Part shown: piece by piece, positions 8,816-17,699 of the stretch | How the letters are laid out: each line of letters opens with the position of its first letter | Numbering within the stretch: position 1 is the first letter of the stretch | Source of the DNA: Candidatus Gastranaerophilales bacterium | GTDB taxonomy: Bacteria > Cyanobacteriota > Vampirovibrionia > Gastranaerophilales > Gastranaerophilaceae | Reading direction: 5' to 3' | DNA: 64,000 bases | Assembly: GCA_944327245.1 (NCBI GenBank) | Contig: CALVHD010000006.1 | Span: forward strand, 24,676 to 88,675 | The notes under the pieces: model-generated | Database searches by the model: none | Told to the model about the DNA's origin: nothing | What the model saw: only the letters and a program-made list of their open reading frames with translations | Translations under genes and position numbers: made by a program

Positions 8816-9710
8816 ATACTATATTATCCATTTTATTTACCATAGCATTAAATCTTTTATAAATAAATTTTTGAGAAAGAAATTCTTCTCGTTTATTTAA
8901 TAAATCAAAGTAATATGGTGTCATTTTTGCATATTTCCAAAACAATTCACGATTATATATCGGCTTTGGAAATCGGTTATCTAAGTAAAAATCCGCAAGC
9001 CATGGTTTTGGATATTCGCTAAAATGTCTGATAACTTGAGAATTTGATTTTTCATAACAAGATAAATAACAATATTTTTTGTCAAGGAGTTTATAATTAT
9101 TTTGGAAACATATATTAAGTACATCTTGATCGGGATGTTTTAAATCTAAATTTTGATTTTTTAAAATATCCGATAATTTTTCTAAAATTTTTTCTTGACG
9201 CCATTTTTTACAATCAATTAATAAATTTCCTGAAGAAAAATATTTATGATTTTTATTAAGATTTAATCTTTTTTTTCTTTCAATATTTAAACTATTCTCA
9301 CCAAACTCTTCCCATACCGCCCCAAGAGAATGTCCGTTCAAATCTTCATTATACATTTTTGAAATATCACCCATAGCTATAATATCAGGGTCAGTATAAA
9401 TTGCTTTGTTGACTTTTGTTTTTATATCAGGAAATAAAAATCTTGAATACATAATTAAAGATGGAAAAGTTTTTGTTATTTTCAGATTTTTAAAATAATC
9501 ATTCAAATTAACTTTTACAAATTCAATTGAAAAATTTTTAAATCTTTCGCTTAATTTAGTAATTTTATCTATATTAAGTTGATTTATATCATTATTTAGA
9601 ACATAAAAATCACAAAATTTATCTGTATTAGAACATATTGAAGCTATTGCAATCGCAACCTGTGGAGCATATTCATTATCTGAAGCAAAAAATATTGAAA
9701 TATTATCCAC
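8805..9710 (-). CDS. Family 8 glycosyltransferase
   Basis: Single-domain GT8 enzyme of 301 residues, a paralogue of the N-terminal half of the following fusion protein. Visible marks are ISIFFASDNEYAPQVAIAIASI at the start, AIYTDPDIIAMGDISKMY where the usual DXD reads D-P-D, KYFSSGNLLIDCKKWRQ, HPDQDVLNICF and KPWLADFYL near the C-terminus. It overlaps its neighbours by 8 and 11 bases inside the glycan operon. It probably adds a hexose to a lipid-linked or surface glycan. The donor cannot be determined. Confidence 0.88.
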   Translation of the reverse strand: MDNISIFFASDNEYAPQVAIAIASICSNTDKFCDFYVLNNDINQLNIDKITKLSERFKNFSIEFVKVNLNDYFKNLKITKTFPSLIMYSRFLFPDIKTKVNKAIYTDPDIIAMGDISKMYNEDLNGHSLGAVWEEFGENSLNIERKKRLNLNKNHKYFSSGNLLIDCKKWRQEKILEKLSDILKNQNLDLKHPDQDVLNICFQNNYKLLDKKYCYLSCYEKSNSQVIRHFSEYPKPWLADFYLDNRFPKPIYNRELFWKYAKMTPYYFDLLNKREEFLSQKFIYKRFNAMVNKMDNIVYEK

Positions 9711-10686
9711 AACAAACCTCTTTATTTTTAATATTTTTAATCAGTTCAATTTGAGAAGACTTTTGGACTATTTTTGAAAAATTATCTTTTAATGATAAAA
9801 AATCTTCGCTATAAATATAATCAAAAATAGTCTTAACAAAATAATTCATATCAGAAAGCTTATATTTTTTTAATATAAACTTTAGCGCACAAATATTTTT
9901 TTCATCAAAGATATTATTTTTAACCATTAAAAAAACAATATCTTTTAAAAATTCGTTGTAAATTAAATTATAATCATTTGAATTAAAAGTATAGTTTGAA
10001 ATAAAATCAACAATATAATTTGCCGATTTTAAAACACTATCCATTTTTTCACTATTAAATTCAGAAAATGTTATAGAGTTTGTTCTTCTTTTGTAATAAT
10101 AATTTGCATTATCAACTAATTCAATAAAATCAGCATAATAAGCAACCTTTAAAGGAAATAATCTGTCTTCTCCCCAAATACAATCATCCAGAAAAGAAAT
10201 ATTATTTTTAACAATAAATTCCTTTTTATAAATTGCAGATGTAAAACAAGAGTTGAAATAATACTTATTTATTTTGATTTTGGAATTTAATTTCAACGGT
10301 ATTTTATTATTGTTTAAATCAATATCAACAATATCGCCTTTAGCACAAACCGCATTTGACTTTATTGCGCTAAAATATAATTTTTCAAAAAAATCTAAAT
10401 CAATAAAATCATCTGAATCAACAAAACCGATATATTCCCCTTTGGCTTCTTTTATTGCAGTATTTCTTGAAAATGCAGCTCCTTTGTTTTTTTTAAAATT
10501 AATTATTTTAATTCTTTTATCAAAAGAAGAATACTCATTTAAAATTTCAAAAGAATTATCAACTGAACCATCGTTTACACAAATAATTTCAATATCGGAT
10601 AATGTTTGGCTACAAATGCTATCTAGACATCTTTTAATATCATTTTCAGTATTATATATAGGAGTAACAACAGATACTTTTGGCAT
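9703..10686 (-). CDS. Family 2 glycosyltransferase sharing a duplicated core with the fusion protein
   Basis: GT-A fold transferase of 327 residues. The start is KVSVVTPIYNTENDIKRCLDSI, followed by EIICVNDGSVDNS, the acidic metal site GFVDSDDFIDLDFFEKLY, and CIWGEDRLFPLKVAYYADFI (the family's ED-type catalytic base region). Its nucleotide stretch 10379-10609 is nearly identical to one in the GT8-GT2 fusion gene. The C-terminal 130 residues are unrelated helices. It starts 2 bases after the PqqD-like gene, linking the peptide-handling and sugar-transfer parts of the operon. Confidence 0.88.
   Translation of the reverse strand: MPKVSVVTPIYNTENDIKRCLDSICSQTLSDIEIICVNDGSVDNSFEILNEYSSFDKRIKIINFKKNKGAAFSRNTAIKEAKGEYIGFVDSDDFIDLDFFEKLYFSAIKSNAVCAKGDIVDIDLNNNKIPLKLNSKIKINKYYFNSCFTSAIYKKEFIVKNNISFLDDCIWGEDRLFPLKVAYYADFIELVDNANYYYKRRTNSITFSEFNSEKMDSVLKSANYIVDFISNYTFNSNDYNLIYNEFLKDIVFLMVKNNIFDEKNICALKFILKKYKLSDMNYFVKTIFDYIYSEDFLSLKDNFSKIVQKSSQIELIKNIKNKEVCCG
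10379..10609 (-). repeat. 231-bp near-identical direct repeat, copy 2 (GT2 core)
   Basis: Partner of 7644-7874. Only about three base differences are visible (for example caataaaatc against caacaaaatc), giving Phe/Ser and Ile/Val replacements. Because both copies are in the same strand and frame, recombination between them would delete 2,735 bp (one GT8 gene and the GT8 half of the fusion) and leave an intact chimeric GT2 gene. Confidence 0.93.
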
Positions 10687-10688
10687 TG

Positions 10689-11159
10689 TTATTGTTCCAT
10701 TTTCTTTTCTCGTTCACGAGTTTCTTCTTTAGTATAGCCTATGGAATTCTTTTCGGGAGTCCAGCCGGTATCTTCTTTAACTTCATGAATAGGATCAGCA
10801 AGCAATAATTCCTGAGCATCGTCATAAGCTTTAACATCAAGTTCGAATTTTGCTTCAATAGCCACATTTATATCCAGCTTAACTTCACTTTTATTTTCAA
10901 CATCATTAATAATCAGTTCAAAATCAAGCATTGACTTAATGAAATTATTCAATCTGTTTTCAATATCTAAAGGGCATTGAGGGATATTTTTCAAATAATT
11001 TAAAATATCCTCCAAAGCTGCGCCATTTACGAGATTTTCATAAACAGATGTAGCAAACTCATTTAATCCATAATATATACCCGTTTCAGAATTGATTATA
11101 ATTGCAGTACCATCTGTAATATCAACAAACATTTTTTCTTCATTTAATTTATAATTCAT
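10689..11159 (-). CDS. PqqD-family protein with C-terminal extension
   Basis: Residues 1-90 match the PqqD fold (peptide-chaperone family, PF05402): DITDGTAIIINSETGIYYGLNEFA, VYENLVNG, LEDILNYLKN and IENRLNNFIKSMLDFELI. It is followed by a charged tail of about 65 residues containing LLLADPIHEVKEDTGW. Classical PqqD binds a precursor peptide for a radical-SAM enzyme, but no radical-SAM gene is in this operon. The domain is a close paralogue of the C-terminal domain of the HprK-like protein encoded one base upstream, so the two probably work together. Function is unknown; the family call is solid. Confidence 0.82.
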   Translation of the reverse strand: MNYKLNEEKMFVDITDGTAIIINSETGIYYGLNEFATSVYENLVNGAALEDILNYLKNIPQCPLDIENRLNNFIKSMLDFELIINDVENKSEVKLDINVAIEAKFELDVKAYDDAQELLLADPIHEVKEDTGWTPEKNSIGYTKEETREREKKMEQ

Positions 11160-11160
11160 C

Positions 11161-12660
11161 TCATTTTTTCCTTATCAATTCATTATCTTTTTCATTTAAA
11201 TGTTCAATTAAAGATAATTTAAAATTATCTTCTTTTATAAACTCGATATTAATTTTTGGCATTTTTGACGACATCGGAACATCCGTTAAAATTCTTTTTT
11301 TTAATAAAACATCAACAAAAAGATTTACGTCATTTTCTATATTATCAGGCATGCCTGAAATATTTTTCAACTTTAAAATTATTTTATCAATCGAAATGCC
11401 ATTAAGCATATTTTCATAAAGGTTTGTTGCAAATTTATTCATAGAATAAATAATTCCTGTTTTAGAATTTAAAATATTTGCAATATTAAATGTAATATCA
11501 ACGCAAATCTCGTCAAGACCTATTATTGGCATAGCACTATAATCAATATTATTCATAAAATTAAAAAGAAATTCGGTATTTTTTTCAATATCAGAGCAAA
11601 GATTAAATTTAAAAAACGGAAGATTTTTGAACATGTTAATCATTTTTTTAACTGTATAACTTTCAGACAAATCTCCGACTTGAGATAAAGTTGATTGAAT
11701 TATTTGGACTAAGGCTCGATTTTTTTCAACTTGCGAACAAGGACATATCATTGGTGTATCACCAACAACAATTTCAGGAAAAATACAAAATTTAATCGGA
11801 TAATTTATTTTGAACTTATCATGATAATTCGAAATATTAAAAACATATTTGTCTTTTCTGGCATTATTTGAAACATATTGAAACGTATTAAAAAATTTAT
11901 ATAATTTATTGTACATATATGCCGAAAGAGTGATTATAGAATAGATTGGACTTGCCAGAAGTTCATTATTGCTGTTTTGATAAATTATAAAATAATCATC
12001 AGCAACATACTCAAAACCTTTTACCAGAGAAAAAACAGATAAAGTTGATTTTCCTCTTTGACCTCGGGCACAAATACAAGCACCGTTATTATTTAAACCA
12101 ATAACTGCACCATGAGCTAAATTTGAAGTTTTGGTTTTTAAAATATTATTAAAAAACTGAATAAATAAATGTCCTTCTTTTATTAACTCCTCGGCATCAA
12201 GATTTTGAACACCATAATAATAATTATGATTTTTATAATCATTAGCAATAAAAATGCCTTTTTTTATATTTATATCAATAATTGGTTTAATATATGAAAA
12301 GTCGTTATCCAGTAATTGAATATTATTTAAAACTTTTTCTTTAAAATAAAGAGTTTCTAATCTAAGTCTTATATTTTTTTTAGGATTAAAATCATCGCAA
12401 ATACAATTTGCTAAATTCTGAAAATCGTTTTCTTTCCATAATATAAGAGTATCATCGTAATTTGTTGAATAATCTTTTAAACAAAAGTTTAACTGATTTT
12501 CAATATGAAACAAAAAACTATCATTCAAGCCGATTAATCGAACAATTTTAAAACCTAAATCGAGATATTTAACCCATAGTTTAGGAAATTTTGACAAATA
12601 ATCATCAAGATTTTTAAAACATGCTATAATTTTTTCTTTTGTAAAATTCTTAAATTGCAC
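11161..12660 (-). CDS. HprK-like kinase fused to a C-terminal PqqD domain
   Basis: A 499-residue protein with three parts: an uncharacterised N-terminal region (1-175), an HPr-kinase-like P-loop domain and a PqqD-like domain (about 380-475). In the kinase part His183 precedes a Walker A-type loop ARGQRGKST (Gly200-Lys204-Ser205), followed by the acidic pair in FEYVADDYFII (Asp221-Asp222). Such 'HprK-related' proteins accompany PqqD and nucleotidyltransferase-like proteins in several phyla ('HPr-rel' systems, role unproven). No HPr gene is nearby. The PqqD domain (FNIANILNSKTGIIYSMNKFATNLYENMLNG) parallels the next gene. The substrate is unknown. Confidence 0.78.
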   Translation of the reverse strand: MQFKNFTKEKIIACFKNLDDYLSKFPKLWVKYLDLGFKIVRLIGLNDSFLFHIENQLNFCLKDYSTNYDDTLILWKENDFQNLANCICDDFNPKKNIRLRLETLYFKEKVLNNIQLLDNDFSYIKPIIDINIKKGIFIANDYKNHNYYYGVQNLDAEELIKEGHLFIQFFNNILKTKTSNLAHGAVIGLNNNGACICARGQRGKSTLSVFSLVKGFEYVADDYFIIYQNSNNELLASPIYSIITLSAYMYNKLYKFFNTFQYVSNNARKDKYVFNISNYHDKFKINYPIKFCIFPEIVVGDTPMICPCSQVEKNRALVQIIQSTLSQVGDLSESYTVKKMINMFKNLPFFKFNLCSDIEKNTEFLFNFMNNIDYSAMPIIGLDEICVDITFNIANILNSKTGIIYSMNKFATNLYENMLNGISIDKIILKLKNISGMPDNIENDVNLFVDVLLKKRILTDVPMSSKMPKINIEFIKEDNFKLSLIEHLNEKDNELIRKK

Positions 12661-12668
12661 ACAAACAC

Positions 12669-13871
12669 CTAACTTTTACATCTGTATATCTTTGTTTTTA
12701 AATCTTTGATTAATAAATCAATTAAAAAAGGGCTGTTTTTGATTGATTTTAAAAGATAATACTTGGGTTTTATTTTAAAATAGTTAATAAAATTATTAAA
12801 ACTTAAAAACATCTTTTTAATTGGCAGTTCTTTACATTTAATTCTTAAATCTTCAAGATAAAACCTATTATAAAGAACTATTGTAGAATATTTTTTTGTT
12901 TCGTTTTCAAAAAGTTTTTTTTCTGTAATTTCATTAGGCAAAATGTCAGATGAAATTTTTTCGATGAATTTAGCCGCAAAATTAATTTGCACTTGCGTTT
13001 TTGTTATTTTTGCAGAATTTTTAACTATATTCCAATCAAAATCTCTTTTTTGCTCAATCAAAAACTTAGAATCAAACAAAGTAAAGAGCAAACCTGCCTG
13101 GCTTGTTCTATTTCTCAGATTTTTTGATAAATTTATTAAAGATATAAATAACATATCTTCATAAGATGGAATTAAACACTTAACGCCAAACGCCTTAGCT
13201 TCAGTAGAACGATAAAAAAGTTCAGGAAGGTATTTTTTTTCAAAAGAAGAATCCATATCAAAATATTTATGAATATCAACTGCACCATCGTTTGAATTTT
13301 CAGGATGGAGGTCAATAGAATGGTTTGCAATTTTTTCCCACCAATAACCCATAAATTTAGTCAATTTTTCACACTTTAAAAAATCATCTTCTGAAACTAA
13401 AATATCGCAATCATTCATCACTCTAGGCAATTGAGGACGAATATATTTCATAGCTACTCCTTTTATTAGCATGGGAGTGATATTATTTTGATTTAAAATT
13501 CTGCCAATTTTACTAAAGTGAGCAATAACTTTCAAGTTATAAAAACGATAATAATTTAATAAACCCTTTAAGCGCGGCTCAATAGAAGAGCTGAATTTTA
13601 AATGAGGATGATTTTTAAGCATGTATGAAAGCAATAAAGATTTTTCACTTCCTTTAACATCAATATCCCACTTCGTCATAAGATTATCTAGTCTGTCTTG
13701 AGTCGGATTAATACTAAAACAAAACCTTAAGAGCTCTTTTTCGTCATTTTTCAATATTTCATTATAAAAATTTTCAATCAAAACATCAGTTACGGAAAAT
13801 TTATCTTTAAAATAACTGCTATTTTTAATATCATTTATTTCATTGTTGCTTAATAATTGCAAAAAGCTCAA
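12669..13871 (-). CDS. Nucleotidyltransferase-family protein (PF14907 type)
   Basis: First gene of the glycan operon, 400 residues. The core MLIKGVAMKYIRPQLPRVMNDCDILVSEDDF matches the uncharacterised nucleotidyltransferase family PF14907. The 'K-G' turn sits ahead of a D-x-D-I-L-V acidic motif that would bind metal-NTP. The remainder is helical, and no membrane segment is obvious. The frame opens with TTG at 13871 behind AAAGGGGGA, a possible Shine-Dalgarno sequence at short spacing; no ATG is close. Genes of this family recur next to HprK-like/PqqD pairs, so this is probably part of that system. The actual substrate is unknown. Confidence 0.75.
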   Translation of the reverse strand: MSFLQLLSNNEINDIKNSSYFKDKFSVTDVLIENFYNEILKNDEKELLRFCFSINPTQDRLDNLMTKWDIDVKGSEKSLLLSYMLKNHPHLKFSSSIEPRLKGLLNYYRFYNLKVIAHFSKIGRILNQNNITPMLIKGVAMKYIRPQLPRVMNDCDILVSEDDFLKCEKLTKFMGYWWEKIANHSIDLHPENSNDGAVDIHKYFDMDSSFEKKYLPELFYRSTEAKAFGVKCLIPSYEDMLFISLINLSKNLRNRTSQAGLLFTLFDSKFLIEQKRDFDWNIVKNSAKITKTQVQINFAAKFIEKISSDILPNEITEKKLFENETKKYSTIVLYNRFYLEDLRIKCKELPIKKMFLSFNNFINYFKIKPKYYLLKSIKNSPFLIDLLIKDLKTKIYRCKS

Positions 13872-14032
13872 ATCCCCCTTTAATGAAGTTTATTGCTTAA
13901 ATTCTTTAAATAAATATAAGACAATTTAAAAAAGTAGTCAAATAAAGAAATACATTAGATAAGATTATCATAGCAAAATTTTTTATTTAGTTGTTTTTAA
14001 GAAAATGCCCATTAAAATCAAAGGAAAAAACC

Positions 14033-14992
14033 ATGCAAATATCACCAATTAATAATTTCAATGTACAAAATTTAAATTTCAAAGGAACACAAACAAAAAA
14101 ACCTGAAATATCAAACCCTGTCATCAAGCAGGATAAAACCATGGAAGCGCTTAACATTCAAGGCAAAACAAATATGCAACAAGTAAAGAGATTAAGCCCA
14201 AAAGCTGAAATCGAACAAGCGATAAAAGAAGCTGACGATTTAGCAAAAAAAGTTCAAGATGAAGCAAAAAATATTGAATTTATGACTGATGAAGCAATAT
14301 ATAAAATGTTTAAAAAACATCAAGAATTGGGCTATTACACAAAAAGCTGCGAAGAACTTTCACCAAACGGAGAAGTCTTAAGAAAAATAACAATGAATGA
14401 TAACGGTACAACGCTTCTTGAAGAATTTAACCCAAAAGAAGGTACATCAGATATTACATTTTTTGAAAACGGTAAGCCGTATTTTCGTCTTGAAGGATAT
14501 GCGAAAAATGCTGAGGATGAAATAAAATTTTCAAAATATTGTCTTTTTGAAAACGGTGAAATTACGTTATATCAACAAGGATACGAAAAAAAAGCAGACG
14601 GATCAATGAAATGTGATATTAGCATTGAATATAAAGACGGTGAAGCAGTGTACTGTCAACAAGGCACTCAAGAACTTCCTGACGGCACGGAAAAATGCGA
14701 TAAAATACTTGTTTTAGGGGAAAATAATTCATATTGGTATCAGGAAAATTTCAACAAATCCGCAAAAGGCACAATAAGAATAGGTGAAAACATATCAATT
14801 GAAAATGGTCAAATTAATTGGTATGAAAAAAATTCACAAGAAAGTGAAGACTCAAAATCATACAAAGTTGAAAAAGGTATTGATTATATAGATGGAAAAC
14901 CAATAAGAATAGAAATAAACACTTCAAAAAACAGAAGATCTAATAGAATATATTCAGCATGCGAAAACGGCTGGAAAAGGACATCCAAATAA
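14033..14992 (+). CDS. Uncharacterised protein with N-terminal FKG leader and MORN-like repeats
   Basis: 319 residues, no signal peptide. It opens with MQISPINNFNVQNLNFKG, the leader shared with several other proteins here. After a coiled stretch (about 50-90) come repeated units of roughly 30-35 residues such as FFENGKPYFRLEGYAK, LFENGEITLYQQGYEK, EYKDGEAVYCQQGTQE and SIENGQINWYEKNSQE, reminiscent of MORN/'toxin-antitoxin YwqK'-type beta repeats. I chose the ATG at 14033 (AAAGG eight bases upstream) over a TTG at 13991. It stands alone, divergent from the glycan operon. No function can be assigned. Confidence 0.72.
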   Translation: MQISPINNFNVQNLNFKGTQTKKPEISNPVIKQDKTMEALNIQGKTNMQQVKRLSPKAEIEQAIKEADDLAKKVQDEAKNIEFMTDEAIYKMFKKHQELGYYTKSCEELSPNGEVLRKITMNDNGTTLLEEFNPKEGTSDITFFENGKPYFRLEGYAKNAEDEIKFSKYCLFENGEITLYQQGYEKKADGSMKCDISIEYKDGEAVYCQQGTQELPDGTEKCDKILVLGENNSYWYQENFNKSAKGTIRIGENISIENGQINWYEKNSQESEDSKSYKVEKGIDYIDGKPIRIEINTSKNRRSNRIYSACENGWKRTSK

Positions 14993-15147
14993 TTTTATAA
15001 AATTATAAAATTCCATCATATTTGCTGCAATTCTTATACTATAATTAATTGAAAACGCAAAATAACAATTTGCCATGTTTAGAATTTAATGCTATCGTAT
15101 TTACAGTATCTAAACACAAAAAATATTAATTATGGAGTAAATTCAGT

Positions 15148-17652
15148 ATGAGAATTGCCGGCGCAAAAGCTTGCAGAGGTTTTTCCGTTGCAGAGCTTAT
15201 TATTTCTATTCTTGTTATTTCAATTATTTTGGCAGCATTCACGCCTTTAATCACACAAAAAGCAAGAAATTCATTGACCGTCAGAACAAACGTCACAAAA
15301 GGCTTAGAAATTTACACAAACCCCGGAACATATGCCTTTGATGTACCTTTAGGGATTAATACTCTATTTATCCAAGGCGCGGGCGGAGGCGGCGGTGGAG
15401 CCGGCGCAACATCTGCAGAAAAAGAAGTGTCAATAACAACAAGTACTAACTGGATAGTTCCATCAGGAGTCAGTCAAGTCACGTTTACAATTCAGGGCGC
15501 AGGTGGCGGCGGTGGTGGCGCAAATGGAAACAGTACAGGAAATACTCACTGCCCATATCCATCTGAAGAATTTCTTGCCATAAGAGGCACAGAAGATGAA
15601 AGTGACCTATGCTACATGAGAAGTTTTAAAACAATTGATGGATCCGATGCATGTGTAGTAAACACAACAACACTATATCCTGGAGATGCATGTACATCTA
15701 GTTATTGCGCTTGGGTATACAGAAACCCAACAAATGGAGTAGTAGCGTACTGGGGACAAGACTATCAAACATCTAATGGCGGATTAAAAAGTACGGGTTA
15801 CAGCATATTTACAAGAAAAGCAGCCAGCATGGCATGCACGGTACATAAAGCAACACCATGTGACTATAATGCATATATTCAAGGAACTATGGTAAATAAA
15901 AACAGATACAGACTTCCAAGTATTGATGAATTAAATAAAGTAAAAAAATACAGAGAAGAATGGTCATTTAGTCAAGGAGCAGCAGGCTTAAATTTATGTA
16001 CAAGGGACTTTCCAAACTACAATAACAATGCAGATAAAAGAGTTGCTTATTGCACCGATGCAGGTAATTGCTTAGGTATAGACCTTAATGGCTGCACACC
16101 ATTTCAAGTTTTAGGCTCCGATAATAGTAGATTTTACTTTAACAGCTTTAGCGACATTATTGTAGACGATACTGTAACAAATGTATCAGGCGTAGTTAAA
16201 TGTGTTACCCCTTTAAAATACTACAACGGATATTCTGCCGCAGGTGGCGCATCAGGTGCTATATTAGAAAAAACAATTAATGTATTACCTAAAGATGTAT
16301 TAGAAATCACAATAGGTAACGGAGGTAACGGCGGAGCTGCAAAAACAAAAGGTTCTCAAGGTGAAACTACAACAATTGTCCATAAAAGAAATAATATAGA
16401 ACTTGGAACATATTATGTTAAAGGAGGATTAGGGGGTAATGCTGCAACAACAACAGCATACGGCACTGCCTATAAAAATGGAACAGCAAACAACGAAACA
16501 ACTCCAACGGGAACATGTTACGCCAGAAACAGAAATACAACAACTGGCACATTTAATGGCGGTAATATAAATTGCAGCAAAATATCAAAAAGCGGTGAAA
16601 GCGGGACATCAACACAAGGCGGTAATGGCGGAACTGTTGATAATACAATCACAATCGAAAAAGGAGATGCTAGCTCAGGAGGTTATTTATATATTGACAG
16701 CGCTAGAACTGCTTTTCAAAGAGCAACAGATAAAGAAATTAGTTTAGCAAAAGGACAAAATGCAACAGAATATGGTTTTGGAGGTGGAGGAGGGTATACT
16801 CCTGCTTGGGCAAATTCAACAAATAATTTTTATCAAGGAGGAAAAGGAGCTCAAGGTAAAGTTACAATTAAATATAACATAGGATTTCCCGGTGGTGGCG
16901 GGGGTTCAGGCTCAAGAATAGGAGGCGTAAACGATGATAATAATATGTATGAAATAAAATATAAAGTAGATGAAGGTTCAAGAATTGTATTTATAGTTGG
17001 TACAGGAGGTGCTGGCGGCGATGCACGCAAAGACGGAACAAACGGCACAGCTACAATTATTGGCAATAACGATATAATTTTTTTAGCAGGTGAAGGCGGA
17101 AAAACAGCCACAGAAACAGATATAACAGCTTCTCAGGGAGGAAAAGGAGGAAATGCTGGATACATCGACCAAAATGGTAATACCGAGATTGTATTATCTG
17201 GTATAAAAACAAAAACACCCACTTCAATAGAATACACATATACACCAACAGATGGAAGTTTCAAAGGTCAAAACGGAAAAAGAGGCGGAGTTCCGGCAAC
17301 ATCAGACATACAAGATGGATATAGCATATTAGGTACTATATTTGAATACGGTTTTTCAGGCGGTATTGGAGGAAGCCCCTTTGGCGTTGCAGAAAATAAA
17401 CTCAATAGCGCAATCACATGTGGAGGCGGAACATTAGGAACATTAGGTGAGACAACAAATATCAATTATTTATGTACATCCGGAAGCGGTTCAGGAAATA
17501 CAGCAAAAAGCCACGACCCTGTAAATAACGAATATGGCGGCTCCGGCGGTGGCGGCGGGGGTATAATAGAAAATTCATCACAGCTAGGCAAAGGTGGAAA
17601 TGGCTCAAGCGGATATTTGAGAGTCAGATGGGATGTAACCCAGCAACACTAA
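15148..17652 (+). CDS. Giant pseudopilin-like protein with glycine-rich exterior
   Basis: 834 residues. The N-terminus is a type IV prepilin signal: a short basic leader, then G-FSVAELIISILVISIILAAFTPLI with Gly before Phe at the cleavage site and Glu at mature position 5. The rest is not a pilin. It has long Gly-rich tracts (GAGGGGGGAGA, GGNGGAAKTKG, GFPGGGGGSGS, GGSGGGGGGI) around a Cys-containing region of about residues 140-370. There, RYRLPSIDELNKV and surrounding residues recall DUF1566/Lcl-type domains. It is presumably processed by a prepilin peptidase and exposed on the surface. It ends at a strong terminator and is the only gene in its transcript. Confidence 0.78.
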   Translation: MRIAGAKACRGFSVAELIISILVISIILAAFTPLITQKARNSLTVRTNVTKGLEIYTNPGTYAFDVPLGINTLFIQGAGGGGGGAGATSAEKEVSITTSTNWIVPSGVSQVTFTIQGAGGGGGGANGNSTGNTHCPYPSEEFLAIRGTEDESDLCYMRSFKTIDGSDACVVNTTTLYPGDACTSSYCAWVYRNPTNGVVAYWGQDYQTSNGGLKSTGYSIFTRKAASMACTVHKATPCDYNAYIQGTMVNKNRYRLPSIDELNKVKKYREEWSFSQGAAGLNLCTRDFPNYNNNADKRVAYCTDAGNCLGIDLNGCTPFQVLGSDNSRFYFNSFSDIIVDDTVTNVSGVVKCVTPLKYYNGYSAAGGASGAILEKTINVLPKDVLEITIGNGGNGGAAKTKGSQGETTTIVHKRNNIELGTYYVKGGLGGNAATTTAYGTAYKNGTANNETTPTGTCYARNRNTTTGTFNGGNINCSKISKSGESGTSTQGGNGGTVDNTITIEKGDASSGGYLYIDSARTAFQRATDKEISLAKGQNATEYGFGGGGGYTPAWANSTNNFYQGGKGAQGKVTIKYNIGFPGGGGGSGSRIGGVNDDNNMYEIKYKVDEGSRIVFIVGTGGAGGDARKDGTNGTATIIGNNDIIFLAGEGGKTATETDITASQGGKGGNAGYIDQNGNTEIVLSGIKTKTPTSIEYTYTPTDGSFKGQNGKRGGVPATSDIQDGYSILGTIFEYGFSGGIGGSPFGVAENKLNSAITCGGGTLGTLGETTNINYLCTSGSGSGNTAKSHDPVNNEYGGSGGGGGGIIENSSQLGKGGNGSSGYLRVRWDVTQQH

Positions 17653-17673
17653 CAAATTTCAGCTTTCTATCAC

Positions 17674-17699
17674 AAGGCGTATTTAAATACGCCTTTTTT
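17674..17699 (+). terminator. Rho-independent terminator after the Gly-rich pseudopilin gene
   Basis: Perfect inverted repeat AAGGCGTATT/AATACGCCTT followed by a T run, 21 bases after the stop codon. The minus-strand glf gene ends right beside it, so it probably serves both converging transcripts. Confidence 0.88.

Noticed and set aside
7638..10732. Two similar plus-strand open frames (7638-7997 and 10274-10732) that look like a duplicated gene
   Set aside because: They are the antisense images of the duplicated GT2 core on the minus strand. They have no ribosome-binding sites, and the coding signal is clearly on the minus strand.
16851..17465. Minus-strand open frames inside the Gly-rich pseudopilin gene
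   Set aside because: They arise because Gly codons read in reverse give Pro/Ala/Ser-rich frames. They lack ribosome-binding sites and have unnatural compositions.
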